Origin: Albugo candida
Taxonomy: Eukaryota; Oomycota; Peronosporomycetes; Albuginales; Albuginaceae
DNA length: 64,000 nucleotides
Reading direction: 5' to 3'
NCBI GenBank assembly: GCA_905220665.1
Contig: CAJNAR010000159.1
Coordinates: forward strand, 186,001-250,000
The notes beneath the pieces were generated by a model. It was given only the letters and a program-made list of their open reading frames with translations, was not told where the DNA came from and did no database searches. Positions 1 through 10,799 of the stretch are shown piece by piece (position 1 is the stretch's first letter; the number at the start of each line of letters is the position of its first letter). The position numbers were made by a program, and so were the translations under genes.

Positions 1-2
1 GA

Positions 3-2258
3 TGTCGATCGTGCAATTGTGTCGCCTGTCACTCGTGCGCACCGAAATTTTTCGCTTTGATGGATTCTGGAGAGTGCATTGCTTGCAACGGACGAGTTCA
101 AAATAAGGACAACCGATCCGTTTTGCAGCCATTTGACGAAAGTGAGTGCCAAAGTCGCTTGAGGCTCTTCGAGTCTGATGATAAAGATGAATGGTTCTCC
201 GACGAAATGTATAGCCAGCAAAAAAATGTCTTCGTTCCGGACATTGCACCAAATCAAGCGCGGATAGAAAGACCGATTACACCAAAAGCCACAGAAGCGG
301 TCATTTCACGAAATACATTTAACGATACTGCCAGATCGATTATGCGTCAAGCGGTGCTGCGAGATGCTTCTCCGTTGCACACAAGGTCTACAAAAACGGA
401 GAAAGGTGGCTTCCGACGCACTTTACGTCGAATATTTGGTTTTAACACATCAAAGCCCAAAAGTATCAACACAACGGTCAAGAGGCAAGATACGCAAGCG
501 AAAGTTGAGAGTCCATCATCTTTGATAGCGCCCGTTGAGTCAAAAGTCGAAATAGTGCTAGCAGATCAGCATCTTCTTGACTCGGTTGATTCAGTTGACT
601 CGGTTGAATCTGCTCCTGTGAAGCTACAACGTCGGGATACATTTGAGAATCTTTTTGATTTCGACAGTCTTGATGTCACGATCTTTACTGAACAGCAAAA
701 ATCTTCTGCTTGGGATAAGATCTCACAAAGCACCGATCACCCTGAAGTACTCACTCAATTCACTCAGCGTCGCTCTTCATTTGATGATTCTACCGCACCC
801 TCGCTTCGTAACAAAGAGAACTCTGCACCCGGGGCTGAGCCTTACAAAACTCTTTCAACCCGCTCCGACCCGATCGATCAGCTCTCTTTGGATATGGATA
901 TTTCATACACCCAGAGTGACGTTTCTAATGAAATATGTAAAGAAAGCCCTGAGCCTGAGTCTCAAGTGGAAGCTTCGCATAGACACGGAGTCGCTACTCC
1001 AAAGAATGCAGACGAAGATACGCAGCGACTTGCCGATAAAGTTTTAGCTCTGGAGAAAGAGTTGGCGCTTTTGAAGGAAATGGTACAGTCGGACATTCAT
1101 CAAACCTCCTCAAAGTCTAAAACGACACGGTCCCACCATATTGAAAATGAAGATTTCATAGAGACCGGAATACGGTCAACATCGTATGATGCGCTGTTTG
1201 AAGTAGAGAGCACAGAGACGTCGACCAAAGTTGAAAAACCAACGATTCAGGTGTACGATAGATCCAACAGTTTTTTAAATTACGAGGAAGGAAACGCGCA
1301 GAGGTCTCCGAAAGCAAAGGAATCAATAGTTCAGACAAAAAGGGACTCTAAAAGTGCGGGGCTGTTTGAGGATGAAGATTCGCAAAGTCTGACCGAAATA
1401 GAGGAACCAACGATCCAGGCGTACAATAGATCTTATAGTTCGGTAGCGTTCGAGGAAGAAAACACGCCGACCCTGACGCAAGCAGATGGCGCAACGATGC
1501 AAAATGGAAGAAGTTCTATCAGCGTTACGCTTTTCGAAGAAGAGATATTGGAAGATATACATCAAGAAGAAAAACCCAAGCTCTTGCCTTTTTCTGCTGA
1601 TAATGACGACTCGGAGGGCCATTCAGAGGAAGAAATTGATTGGAGTCGCATTCGTCGAGCTCGTCAGCCGTTGGGAAATGGAAGCTTGAACGCTGACGGA
1701 ATAAAATCATCGCAAGGGGCGTCGCTCAATGAGGCGACAGAATCTGCGACGAAAGAAGAATTCTCAGTCTTTTCAGATGGCTTTGATCCCCTTGACCATC
1801 TTGATGACGATTTGCTGCTTCGAGTGCAAAGGCCCGCAAAGACTTTTACACACTTGGTGCAAAAAGAATCGGTGGAGAAACCCCGCTTGAAAGTAGTAAG
1901 CTCGTCAAGATTGCAAGAATCTCTTCCAAGAGAGATCAAGACAAAAGCCGAAGACTCTGCCCAGTCGATTGATCTCATGGATAGTTCATTACAAATAGAG
2001 TATGACGAATCATGGAATCAAATGCTACAAGAAGAAAAAGAACGGAAGAAAAAATCGCAACTACGGCAATACCGGAAAAAGCAAAGTGGGCTTCACGCAA
2101 CTTCCCGTTCCACGCGACGTCGACAAATCGCAAGCTTAAGTGATGATTCTCTTTCTGAGCCTTTGGCTATCCTTCCTCCAGTTTCTACAAAGTTGGAGTT
2201 GGGAAAGAAGAGCAAGGGAAATCGCAATTCCCGTCATCGTAATCAGATTGATCGTTAG
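3..2258 (+). CDS. Large charged protein of unknown function, probably 5'-partial
   Basis: I do not recognise this protein. The first ATG in frame is at 60 and would give 732 residues, but the frame stays open back to base 3. That upstream stretch encodes a cysteine cluster reading CRSCNCVACHSC, followed after the ATG by CIACNG, which looks like a zinc-binding module such as a RING-type finger. The true start therefore probably lies left of the window. The rest is low-complexity and rich in Ser, Glu and Asp, with a short coiled-coil segment (LADKVLALEKELALLKEMV, about residue 325) and a basic Lys/Arg-rich tail. Imperfect repeats centred on PTIQVYDRS and PTIQAYNRS lie in the middle (about residues 380-500). 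A DSVDSVDSVE microrepeat lies near 580-612. No catalytic motif is visible. The single long exon ends at TAG 2256-2258. Confidence 0.75.
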   Translation, partial: CRSCNCVACHSCAPKFFALMDSGECIACNGRVQNKDNRSVLQPFDESECQSRLRLFESDDKDEWFSDEMYSQQKNVFVPDIAPNQARIERPITPKATEAVISRNTFNDTARSIMRQAVLRDASPLHTRSTKTEKGGFRRTLRRIFGFNTSKPKSINTTVKRQDTQAKVESPSSLIAPVESKVEIVLADQHLLDSVDSVDSVESAPVKLQRRDTFENLFDFDSLDVTIFTEQQKSSAWDKISQSTDHPEVLTQFTQRRSSFDDSTAPSLRNKENSAPGAEPYKTLSTRSDPIDQLSLDMDISYTQSDVSNEICKESPEPESQVEASHRHGVATPKNADEDTQRLADKVLALEKELALLKEMVQSDIHQTSSKSKTTRSHHIENEDFIETGIRSTSYDALFEVESTETSTKVEKPTIQVYDRSNSFLNYEEGNAQRSPKAKESIVQTKRDSKSAGLFEDEDSQSLTEIEEPTIQAYNRSYSSVAFEEENTPTLTQADGATMQNGRSSISVTLFEEEILEDIHQEEKPKLLPFSADNDDSEGHSEEEIDWSRIRRARQPLGNGSLNADGIKSSQGASLNEATESATKEEFSVFSDGFDPLDHLDDDLLLRVQRPAKTFTHLVQKESVEKPRLKVVSSSRLQESLPREIKTKAEDSAQSIDLMDSSLQIEYDESWNQMLQEEKERKKKSQLRQYRKKQSGLHATSRSTRRRQIASLSDDSLSEPLAILPPVSTKLELGKKSKGNRNSRHRNQIDR

Positions 2259-3603
2259 CGTCAATGAGTGCAAGTAGGACAGGAATGGCTCGTCTGTGTG
2301 CTCCATACAATCCCTTATGATGCACCGATGAAAACATTGTAGCTGCTTGAAAAATGGCATTATCACCCGAAGAGATTTGCGCTTGAGTGGCGACCTATTG
2401 TTGGAAGAATACATTGGCTCTCGGTCACCATCAAATCGTCAAGTACATCGCTCAATTCGTTCTCTCATCCTACGTCATCATCAAGTTGTAATGTCCATTT
2501 ACGTATCGTATATCGTGGCGTGCCTTACACAAGCATCTCTGGTGCATAGAAAATGCTGTTTCAGTGATCATTATGTATCGATCTTCTCGCTTCCACAAAA
2601 ACATTGACTTTGCAAAATACGTGAAATTGACGACAAGCGTACAACCATGCTGAGGAAGACTCCAATATTTCCCGGTAGATTTATGTCCAAAATTGAGACT
2701 TCCACCATCACGAAGTTCAAACACGAGTGATATGAGTACAATGCCCGGATGACAGAAAAAAATCGGCCATTTGTTGCTATTTCCCTCGAAGGTCGTCGTC
2801 AGTTTTTTTTGTCAGAAAGGTACACTTTGATGCACTGGCCACTATTCTGCAACATTCTGGTTGGAATAATCGAGCACCGGCGTCATTCAGGTTATCATTA
2901 GCTGTTGTCGGCATTAGTGCTGCATTAGTTTCGCCCAACTCCTTGCATGACGACCGCTATGGCGCCTGCAGCGATGAATTCTGTTTGAGCGTGAAAAATC
3001 GGTCGCATCTTTACGGTGCTTTTGGACCATTTGTGGACTTTGTAGATGAAATTTGCGTGCAACGATCTGTGATGTATTCGTATTCCGAGACGTTTTGCAT
3101 CCACGTGACAATGATACGGGCCACAGAAAAAATCTTCAAAATCAGTATTTGGAAGATGGAATGATTGAACGATCGTTGGAATGATATATGACATCCAGGT
3201 TCAAAGAAGCCACGCCAATCATTCGCAGCTGATACAAAAAGCGCAACATGAATGCAATCATATAAAACGCGGCTTTATGCGACTCACCTCTATGCGGTAT
3301 GGGAGTTATGCATTGCTTCATTCTGGATAATGGACAGGCAACAAATGCAAGGAGCGACATCATAGCAGAACGAAGGGTAGATGAGCTGAAGTCACAATGC
3401 TAGCGGTACAGATTAACTGGTTCAAGTGTGGTAGAATTGTGCTGTAGACGAATTACGTGCAATGTGGAAATACTATCAAATTGATTGTTTGCGTGCTGTA
3501 TCTATCCAACTACAGGCCACGCCACGGAGCAATTTGATGAAAATCATTGGGTAATAGTGCTTCCACCAAGCTATTCTTCATCTCTAGAGCATAATTATGT
3601 TAG
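2259..3603. other. Gene-poor interval
   Basis: About 1.3 kb with only short frames broken by stops. None starts with a convincing ATG and matches a family I know. It probably includes the 3' end of the preceding transcript. Nothing further can be supported. Confidence 0.5.
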
Positions 3604-3963
3604 TTAAATCACGCAAAGAATTGGTTGCTGACCTTTTCTGCCGACTTGTTTTGTCTTCTGAACAATGAGTGCTAAAAGTATACATATACCAATAGGCCCC
3701 AAAAGAAAAATCGCAAGATGGTGAACCGGACGCGCTTGTAAAGAAGACACAAACATTGTGTGTGCAGAATCGTTTGTATGGACACGAGATTCCAGAAAGC
3801 TCATTGAGTCATTTTTGCAGCCGATTGATACGACACGATTGCAAGGTGGAGGCGTATGAACTGGATTCTCCTCATATCGCTGATTCCTCAGGGCTCTATC
3901 TGACTGCGTCAGGACAAGACAAGAGCACAAAAAGAAAGTGAGTAAAGAGGTGTCCCTTTGCAT
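3604..3963 (-). CDS. Candidate secreted RxLR-type protein with C-terminal membrane segment
   Basis: A 119-residue frame starts at a true ATG (3963-3961). Residues 1-21 look like a signal peptide: a short polar start, then LLTFFLCSCLVL, then TQS. Directly after it comes RALR (residues 23-26), an exact R-x-L-R match, followed by YEEN (30-33), which recalls the acidic EER element. In oomycete RxLR effectors these elements lie just after the signal peptide and are linked to delivery into host cells. Unlike most such effectors, this one has a hydrophobic stretch near the C-terminus (about residues 83-100) followed by a basic tail, so it could instead be a small type I membrane protein. It is isolated in a gene-poor stretch, as effector genes often are. 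The family assignment is inference from motifs only; chance occurrence is possible. Confidence 0.45.
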   Translation of the reverse strand: MQRDTSLLTFFLCSCLVLTQSDRALRNQRYEENPVHTPPPCNRVVSIGCKNDSMSFLESRVHTNDSAHTMFVSSLQARPVHHLAIFLLGPIGICILLALIVQKTKQVGRKGQQPILCVI

Positions 3964-6900
3964 TTATCATCAGCTGTGGTGAATGATCGAAATGCAAAAA
4001 TGTAACTGTCCGAAAGGTACGCTAACATTGTTGTAGCACTTTGTCAGCTTGTGTGCATACCGTAGCCACGAAGCATGATGTAAGGCTACGAGTGTCTGCA
4101 ATGATCCTATTGTTGGTTCATAACACTGGTCAGCACATTGAGCATCTCTTCTTCGCGTTAATCATGTTTGATCTTTGGTGAAAGGGTCGCGCATCTCTGA
4201 TCTTGCATCTATAATGCAGACCATCGCCGTTTCTTGCTATACAGTGTTGTGTATGGTCTCATCCTGATGTGCTGCTGGCACTTATACAGTCTTCTTCTCC
4301 ATCGATATCAGCGCGAATGATAAGCTGGCCGAGTATGCGCCAAGTGAAATCGCATCGGCCGTTCGAACCGGAAGCACGTCATGAACAATAATTGGTTATG
4401 CGTTTTCTCGTGTTTAGATTGCTACAGTACACGTAAAAGGAGTCACGACATAGACTGATCCTCTCGAAAGATCCGTAGTGTCACCAATCCCATTATCATT
4501 CTGCACAGACGTAGATAAGTAAACATCAGCTATGATTGACCGTTGACAGTCACTCAGGGTGCTAATCGAAAGGATGCAGCACTTCCCTGAGATGTATTTG
4601 AAACACATTTAGGAACTCAAGCATATAGTGAAGAGCTGCATGCGAGTATATTCCATTCCTGATGATCGAAACTGTGTTCAGGAATGCTAGCTTTCGATAA
4701 AGACAAAAGGAAATGCGCTAATAGCACATAAACAATTTAGAGAAACATACATATTGCCGCTTTAAAACAGCACATTGGGTATCAGTATTGCGTGCCAAAA
4801 TACTGAAAACACAGCACTCGCGTGCAAAAATTGAGAAACGCTAGCCAGTTGAAGGCTTTTACGGATTTAGCAACTGCGGAAGTGGCGAAGGCGCCTTAGA
4901 TTGTAAAAGGGGTCCAGGGAACAAGTCAAGCACGGAAAGTCAATATGTTAAACCTTGTCGACCCAATGTGTGCAGATAATCAATATCCATCTCAAGAATG
5001 TACACAAGACTCTTTCCGAGAAAAAGTGTTGCAAGTTGTTCGATAGGAGAAAACGGTATTTCCATATTGAAAGGAATCATGCACCTCCATGAGGTCAGCA
5101 GTAGCTACGTTTTGTGAATCCTAGTCCATCTCACTAACCACTTATTGGCAGAAACATCGAAGCACCCATCCTAGTGAACATCGGTCTTTGTCCCCATTCA
5201 AAGTGCGGCAAATTATCAAATAGGAACGTGGTCATTGATGGGAGCCGTTAGGTGCCACCTTTACTCACCAATCACTAAAATTCGACATTGTAAGCATGGG
5301 AATAAAGCTCACATGAGCTTTCCGTAAGAACTTTACGGTTCAGATTTATTGCTTAGACTTCGTCGCTACGCCGTCATAAATACATGTAGTCTGTCCCAGT
5401 AATTTTAGCTCTGCATCCGATGTCTGGTGAGCCTCCATTGCTCGATCCAATCTGCCCTCACCTCCCTGACCACAATATCTGCGATGAAGATACCAACCAT
5501 TGAATCTTGTGAAGTTGGAAATTTCTGGGTTAAAGGTACAACTTCTAGTTTATACGAGATCCTGAATGAGTTTACGTTATTGGCGCACTAACGCACGGGT
5601 CAAATCGCCATGACCGGTTGGGCAGATGGTACACTGTACTTATCGTAAGTGGGCTGATCGGGCGTAATTCTGTATGTGTTGCTATAAGCTGTGGTACTAA
5701 TAATGTATTGATGATGAAAACTCTATGCATATCATATAGTCGCTCATAGATGAAGCGGGCTGTGAGCTTCATGTTTTTTGAATACAGTGAAAGTAAGAAG
5801 CTCAAAGGAGCGCATATTGAAGTATAGCAGGAAGTTAGTCAGGTAACATAAATCTAAAAACTATAAGGATAGAAGAAGCTAAAGTGTAGATCGTAGCTCC
5901 GGCGACTTCCAAACGAGCGATTTCATACGCTTTTGTACAGTAACATACCCCGATAGAAATGCTTTATAAATCACTAGACTCTCTCCATAGGAACCCCTTA
6001 TGCGGGAGCTCATGGCTCAATTGTCCGCAAAAATAATGTGGGGAGACATCCATTCCATTGAAACTGCTAAGTGAAATCGAAAGCATACCAGCTCGCTGCG
6101 CCTAGGTGCTTCCGTACGTGTTGTGCTGGTGTGCTACGATCCGACTGATAGATTCTATAAAGGCTTTTCCAATCTGACGCGGTCCTGAGTGAGTTGACGA
6201 GGCAACCGACATCTTCACACAGGTTTCAATTTACGGATTGAACGATTGAACGCCACCGTTAGAAGATAATATTTGATTCTCTATCACAAACATTTCGAAT
6301 TGGCGGCGTCAAATGACATCAGGCGTGGCGATGCGCTATCGGAGCGCTAGCATTTAGGTGCTCACGTATAGTAGCATAGTAATCCATTAAAGTCTTTACT
6401 GCCTAATTTATCTGCAAGCGAAAGTGCTTGATGACAAACATTTCTATCTTAAAAGGTGGGATAATGAGGTTCATGTGATCCGTCAAAATCTCCTGAAGTT
6501 AGCAAAAGAACGAGAGATAACGCATCATTGGCGACGTCACATATAGTGATAACAAGAAAAGAACTGATGCTGATGTCATCCACACCTTCAAGTATGGTTT
6601 GCGAGTTGAGGCTCCAATATTATCGTAAGCCTTTACAGAGTGTGATCTAAGCCGTCCTGGATTTCTAATATTGTGGGCTTTTCTTACTCGGTCATGAATG
6701 AAACCAATGGCATTGGGCTCAAGCTTGATTTTGTTGCCCTCACAAAAATGCGTGACCAGGATTACATACAAAATGTAATTCGAAAGAATGTAAACGTAAT
6801 GCTAGCACGACCTCTTACTCTCTTAAAAGTACGCAGTTGACTCTTTCTGCAAGATGGAAGATTTGGTGTGACTGCTTATGCAGCATATCGAGTCACTAAA

Positions 6901-7087
6901 ATTTTTCCAGATTGGATATAATTTATATATTTTCATGTGTACTGACACCTAATTTTTTTCCGAGCTGTATAACAGATATGCATTATTGAGGTTTTTAGTC
7001 CGCTACTTGAGGGCCATCCGTTTGTCTAATACTTAGGTTTTTTATCTCTTCTATCGCGCTCCAGAAGTCGACTCGTGATTTACAACA
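3964..7087. other. Gene-poor interval upstream of RPL15
   Basis: About 3.1 kb in which both strands are closed by frequent stops and no conserved protein motif was recognised. The last few hundred bases are AT-rich and pyrimidine-rich and should include the RPL15 promoter and 5' UTR. No transposon ends, tRNA or other RNA gene could be recognised by eye. Confidence 0.5.
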
Positions 7088-7708
7088 ATGGGAGCTTATA
7101 AATACTTGGAAGAGTTATGGAAACGAAAGCAGTCAGACGTATTGCGCTTTTTGATTCGTGTACGCGCATGGGAATACCGTCAGCAACCTGTCATCTATCG
7201 TGCACCACGTCCTACACGTATCGACAAGGCTCGTCGTCTAGGTTATAAAGCAAAGCAAGGCTACGTGATTGTACGTGCCGCAGTTCGTCGTGGTGGACGT
7301 AAGCGCCCCAACTCCAAGGGTATCGTATACGGTAAACCCAAGCATCACGGTATCAATCAATTGAAATTTGCCCGAAACTTGAGATCAGTTGCCGAAGAAC
7401 GTGCTGGAGCTCGATTCACAAACTTGCGAGTTCTAAACTCGTACTGGATCAATCAAGATGCCACCTACAAGTACTATGAGGTAATCATGGTCGATCATTC
7501 ACATAAAGTCATCCGCCAAGACCCTCGTATCAGCTGGATTGTAAACCCTACGCATAAACGCAGAGAAAAGCGTGGCCTTACTTCTGCTGGACGCCAGGGT
7601 CGTGGTTTGCGCAAGCGTGGGCACCGAGCCAACAAAATCCAAGGTGGATCAAGTCGTCACAACTGGAAGCGTCGCAATACTCTATCGCTGCGTCGATACA
7701 GATCTTAG
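7088..7708 (+). CDS. RPL15: 60S ribosomal protein L15 (eL15)
   Basis: A 206-residue, intronless, strongly basic protein that matches eukaryotic ribosomal protein L15 along its whole length. It begins [17 protein letters not shown], contains [20 protein letters not shown], and ends in the arginine-rich [12 protein letters not shown]. eL15 is a structural component of the large cytosolic ribosomal subunit and contacts 28S rRNA. The length is close to the family norm of about 204 residues, and ATG 7088 is the family start. Codon choice appears more biased to C-ending codons than its neighbours, as expected of a highly expressed gene. It is isolated between a gene-poor stretch and a PP2C gene 169 bp downstream. 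Identity is close to certain. Confidence 0.97.
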   Translation: MGAYKYLEELWKRKQSDVLRFLIRVRAWEYRQQPVIYRAPRPTRIDKARRLGYKAKQGYVIVRAAVRRGGRKRPNSKGIVYGKPKHHGINQLKFARNLRSVAEERAGARFTNLRVLNSYWINQDATYKYYEVIMVDHSHKVIRQDPRISWIVNPTHKRREKRGLTSAGRQGRGLRKRGHRANKIQGGSSRHNWKRRNTLSLRRYRS

Positions 7709-7877
7709 GCTTCTTCTGTACTTTCCAAGTGCTATTTTGCAGTTCCTTCGAGCTTCCCATACTTTGATCGAACTTTGTTGTGAATACAGAATTACGATCT
7801 AGTGATTGTTAGGTTTCTTACGTTCTTGACACCCTATGAAAAAGCTGTTTTGACTGTCTAGACCATTCAAAAGTACG

Positions 7878-8993
7878 ATGCCGGTAATGCATTGCTGCCA
7901 ACTCGTGAGTTATCATGAGGAGCTGGTACGCGCGCTATTAACGACGGACAGTAGACATACATCACGTAGCTTAATCATATAGAATCCTAGCTATCGTAAG
8001 ACAATGGAAGATCGAATCAAGATCATTGACGGCTTCATGGGGAATAGTAAGCAAGGTTTCTTTGCCGTTTACGACGGCCACGGCGGTTTGATGACTATCC
8101 AGCATTGCATTATTCGTTATCGCTACATTTACGCGCGTATGCAGGAATGGAGGTAGCGACGTTTCTGCAGCAAGTTTTGCATCAAGAAATCGCAAAGCAG
8201 ATTTCGGTCGAAGAGAGTGATTGCACAATTGAAAAAAAGCTACAAAGGTGCGTTGAAGCTATAGAGAGATATGTGATTATCGTATGATTTATTGTAGGGC
8301 GTACGCAGTGACCGATGTCATGTGTTGCAAATCAGTTGCAGGCTTTGCTGGCTCCACAGCAATAACGGTCCTATTGCTTGAGAATGAAAAGCACCAGAGA
8401 GTTCTGTATACGTCTAATGTTGGAGATAGGTACAATGGTGAATCACTATCCAACCTCTTCTAATCTATCATATTCCAGTCGTGCAGTGCTATGCCATCGA
8501 GGAAATGCCTGCCGTTTATCAGTGGATCATCTTGCAATACAGCCAGAAGAAGTAGACCGGATTATCAAATGTGGAGGATTTGTGATGCATGATCGTGTTC
8601 TTGGCGTTTTAGCTGTCTCCAGGTAATTACAGCATACCCACACGGAGCCAATGCACTTAGCACGTTACACAAGGAGCTTTGGCGATCGCGCATTCAAAAA
8701 CTATGTGATTGCCCAACCAAGCACAAATGTGAAAATGTACGACACAAGAATTGATAATGCATTGCCACTTTGTTGATTTGATGGCTCGTAGAATTGAACC
8801 AGTCCTAGATTTCCCTTTTCTCGTTATTGGGTGTGATGGACTATGGAACGAGTTTGAAGATCAGGAAATTATTGATTTCGTATCAAGTATTGAGCATTCG
8901 AAACGAGAGAATGCCGCTAAATTGCTGACAGACTTGGTATTGGAAAAGAATGGTGATGATAATGTCACCGCTGTCGTTATATATATAGGTTGA
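7878..8993 (+). CDS. PP2C-family protein serine/threonine phosphatase, 7 exons
   Basis: Splicing exons 7878-7904, 7983-8085, 8145-8247, 8298-8429, 8479-8622, 8674-8736 and 8792-8993 gives a continuous 257-residue frame with all phases agreeing. The product has PP2C motifs in order: KTMEDR near residue 16, [10 protein letters not shown] with the metal-binding Asp, [39 protein letters not shown] with a second metal-binding Asp, and [10 protein letters not shown] at the end. PP2C enzymes are Mn2+/Mg2+-dependent and dephosphorylate Ser/Thr residues. The protein is compact, close to the minimal catalytic core. Introns are about 49-78 nt. The first exon (nine residues) is chosen by reading frame and splice match and is the least certain part. 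The substrate cannot be told from sequence. Confidence 0.9.
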
Positions 8994-9092
8994 GTGGGAC
9001 GATATGGCCTACGTATCTAGCAGCCATTGCACTAGGTATAAAGAAGGGAGTATGTGAATGCAAAAAAAAATCTTTGTGAAATGCTGTTACGG

Positions 9093-9581
9093 CTATGAAC
9101 ACTGCTCATGGACACCTGATTCCTGTTTGGGTGGACTTGGTGATTGTTCGGTAGTTGGAGGGTGTGGTTGTGGTTGTTCTGGTGTGTAGGCGTCATGACC
9201 TACCTCATGTGGAGTAGATGTAGATGCAGGTGGAGGAGTTGTAGATGTAGGCGTAGGTGTGGGTGGAGGAGGTGGAGGAGATGTAGAGGTAGGTGAAGGA
9301 GGCGTTGGTGCGGGTGGAGGAGGTGGAGGAGGTGGAGGTGGTGAATGCTCCTTTTCATCCTCCTCCTTATAATTTTCATCCTCACCCTCTTTCTCTTTCT
9401 CTTTCTTGGAATCATTATCATCATCGTCATCATTCTGTTTTGATAGGTCGATATCCTTCTCAGTGAGATCAATCCCATTAAGGCGCCGAATGTACTGAGG
9501 TTGTTTTCCGGCAAAGTTCCCATTACATAGTATAAATGATAAGATGAGAGATAGCATCGTGTGAAGAACGATGGAATTCAT
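9093..9581 (-). CDS. Candidate secreted acidic and proline-rich protein with RRLN motif
   Basis: The ATG at 9581-9579 opens a 162-residue frame; an in-frame extension to 9635 begins with GTG and is not used. The N-terminus MNSIVLHTMLSLILSFILC is a good signal peptide, with likely cleavage near NFA-GK. The mature part starts GKQPQYIRRLNG; RRLN at residues 32-35 resembles a degenerate RxLR. A highly acidic block follows (aspartate run, then KEKEKEGEDENYKEEDE), then a proline run and Pro-Thr-Ser-rich repeats, and a hydrophilic end with one cysteine. The composition suits an extracellular or cell-wall protein or a divergent effector. The proline part is encoded by GGA/GGT-rich simple sequence on the plus strand, so its length may vary between strains. 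No enzymatic domain is seen. Confidence 0.55.
   Translation of the reverse strand: MNSIVLHTMLSLILSFILCNGNFAGKQPQYIRRLNGIDLTEKDIDLSKQNDDDDDNDSKKEKEKEGEDENYKEEDEKEHSPPPPPPPPPPAPTPPSPTSTSPPPPPPTPTPTSTTPPPASTSTPHEVGHDAYTPEQPQPHPPTTEQSPSPPKQESGVHEQCS
9230..9345 (+). repeat. GGA/GGT-rich simple repeat encoding polyproline
   Basis: Imperfect runs of ggtggagga-type units with interspersed gtaggtgt units on the plus strand. They encode the proline tracts of the minus-strand secreted protein. Such purine-rich tracts are prone to length change. Confidence 0.7.
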
Positions 9582-9987
9582 TTCCAAACTCGAAAGTAAA
9601 AAAGGATCACTACAATGAATAGAAGCAGTTTTCACGTCTCAAAATGAAGCTAATCCAAGCTGTTGCTGATGGAGAGCAATTGTAAAGTGAGTAGTGTTGG
9701 TATACTGAAGTCGATCCGTGTCGATATGGCCTTTACGGGGTATGACTCATCAGTCGTTCGGAGAAGGAGACAACGCATACAAAGGTTGACGCTTTCCCGA
9801 TTGACGTGTTACAGGTGGTGTAGCACGTCATTTATTCTTCAGGTGAGTTGTATTATAGAATATAAGCGCGATCATCATTCAGTATACGTTATATAAAGGG
9901 TATAGATATTTCTGTCGAGTAAGGTGGTAGCCTACTTCCTCACCAAATGTGAATACCGGTGCATCACTGGTATACCAAGTCGTTTGA

Positions 9988-10520
9988 ATGCCGGAAGTGA
10001 AAGGATTTGGGGACTATTTGACCAAAGAGGAGCATCGAGGTCACATGTCAAGAAGCCCAAGAGGTTACCTGTCATCGACGAGGAACTATAACACATTTGA
10101 TGAAGATCCTGTAAGCATACTGAAATATTCGGCCTGATCACATGCTCTTTGATACTCATTCTTAGAATGTGAAAAGAATGCTTCATACCAGTCTTCAAAT
10201 CGAACAAAGCATTAAATCCATGTCTGAATCGGAGATTATAGCAAAGAACGCGTTAGTAGAGTTAGAATTACAACGTGCGCAATTGCAAGATATGCGAGGT
10301 ATGGTAACCGAGACATCAACTCTGACATCTCAGACAAGAGCCTTACTACACACAATCGCCGAGCGAACATATCGAAGAAAGGTGCATACTTACTGACGCA
10401 TACTTTACGTGTCGTTCTATCTCCTGTTACATCTTGTATTGTAAGGTTTTTCTGTGGATGGTCATCGTAATTCTGATTATAGCGGACTTGCTTATATTTT
10501 ATTTGATATACGTACGCTGA
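9988..10520 (+). CDS. SNARE-domain membrane protein (Q-type, probably Qb)
   Basis: Exons 9988-10110, 10166-10381 and 10446-10520 join in phase 0 to give 137 residues. A heptad-patterned SNARE helix of about 60 residues contains ELELQRAQLQDMR, where a Gln fits the central ionic layer. It is followed by a short basic linker (ERTYRRK) and a single C-terminal membrane anchor (VFLWMVIVILIIADLLIF). This is the tail-anchored layout of Qb-SNAREs such as Vti1 or membrin, which drive fusion in the Golgi-endosome system. The N-terminal regulatory domain of those proteins is not evident, so upstream exons in 9640-9987 may be missing; an ATG at 9644 is one candidate. A second SNARE gene starts 280 bp downstream on the same strand. 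The exact subfamily is open. Confidence 0.75.
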
Positions 10521-10799
10521 AAAGGGAATGTAGATGTCAATATTTTCAGTCGCATGTGTTATATGACATTTTACCTACGATACCGGTATAGGCAGCTAAG
10601 CTACCCGCATTAGCTGATGGGCGAGCTGTCTATCTTTCATCATCAGACTCAGACGAAAAAGCCGGTCCTTTTCTAAACTTACACGCATTCTCCATCTGAA
10701 CCCTTTTTTGGCATCGAGTCGTACTTTGAAAATCGCGCTCTTTACCACATCACCTCCAATAACGCTACATAAGCCAGTCAGTTTATTGCTTCCAGAAAG

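Noticed and set aside
643..1047. 134-codon plus-strand frame nested in the first gene
   Set aside because: It overlaps the long protein in another phase, has an unusual composition and shows no motif; it is a shadow of the real gene.
8004..8100. PP2C starting at the Met in KTMED
   Set aside because: That Met is a conserved internal residue of the family; a short upstream exon joins in phase.
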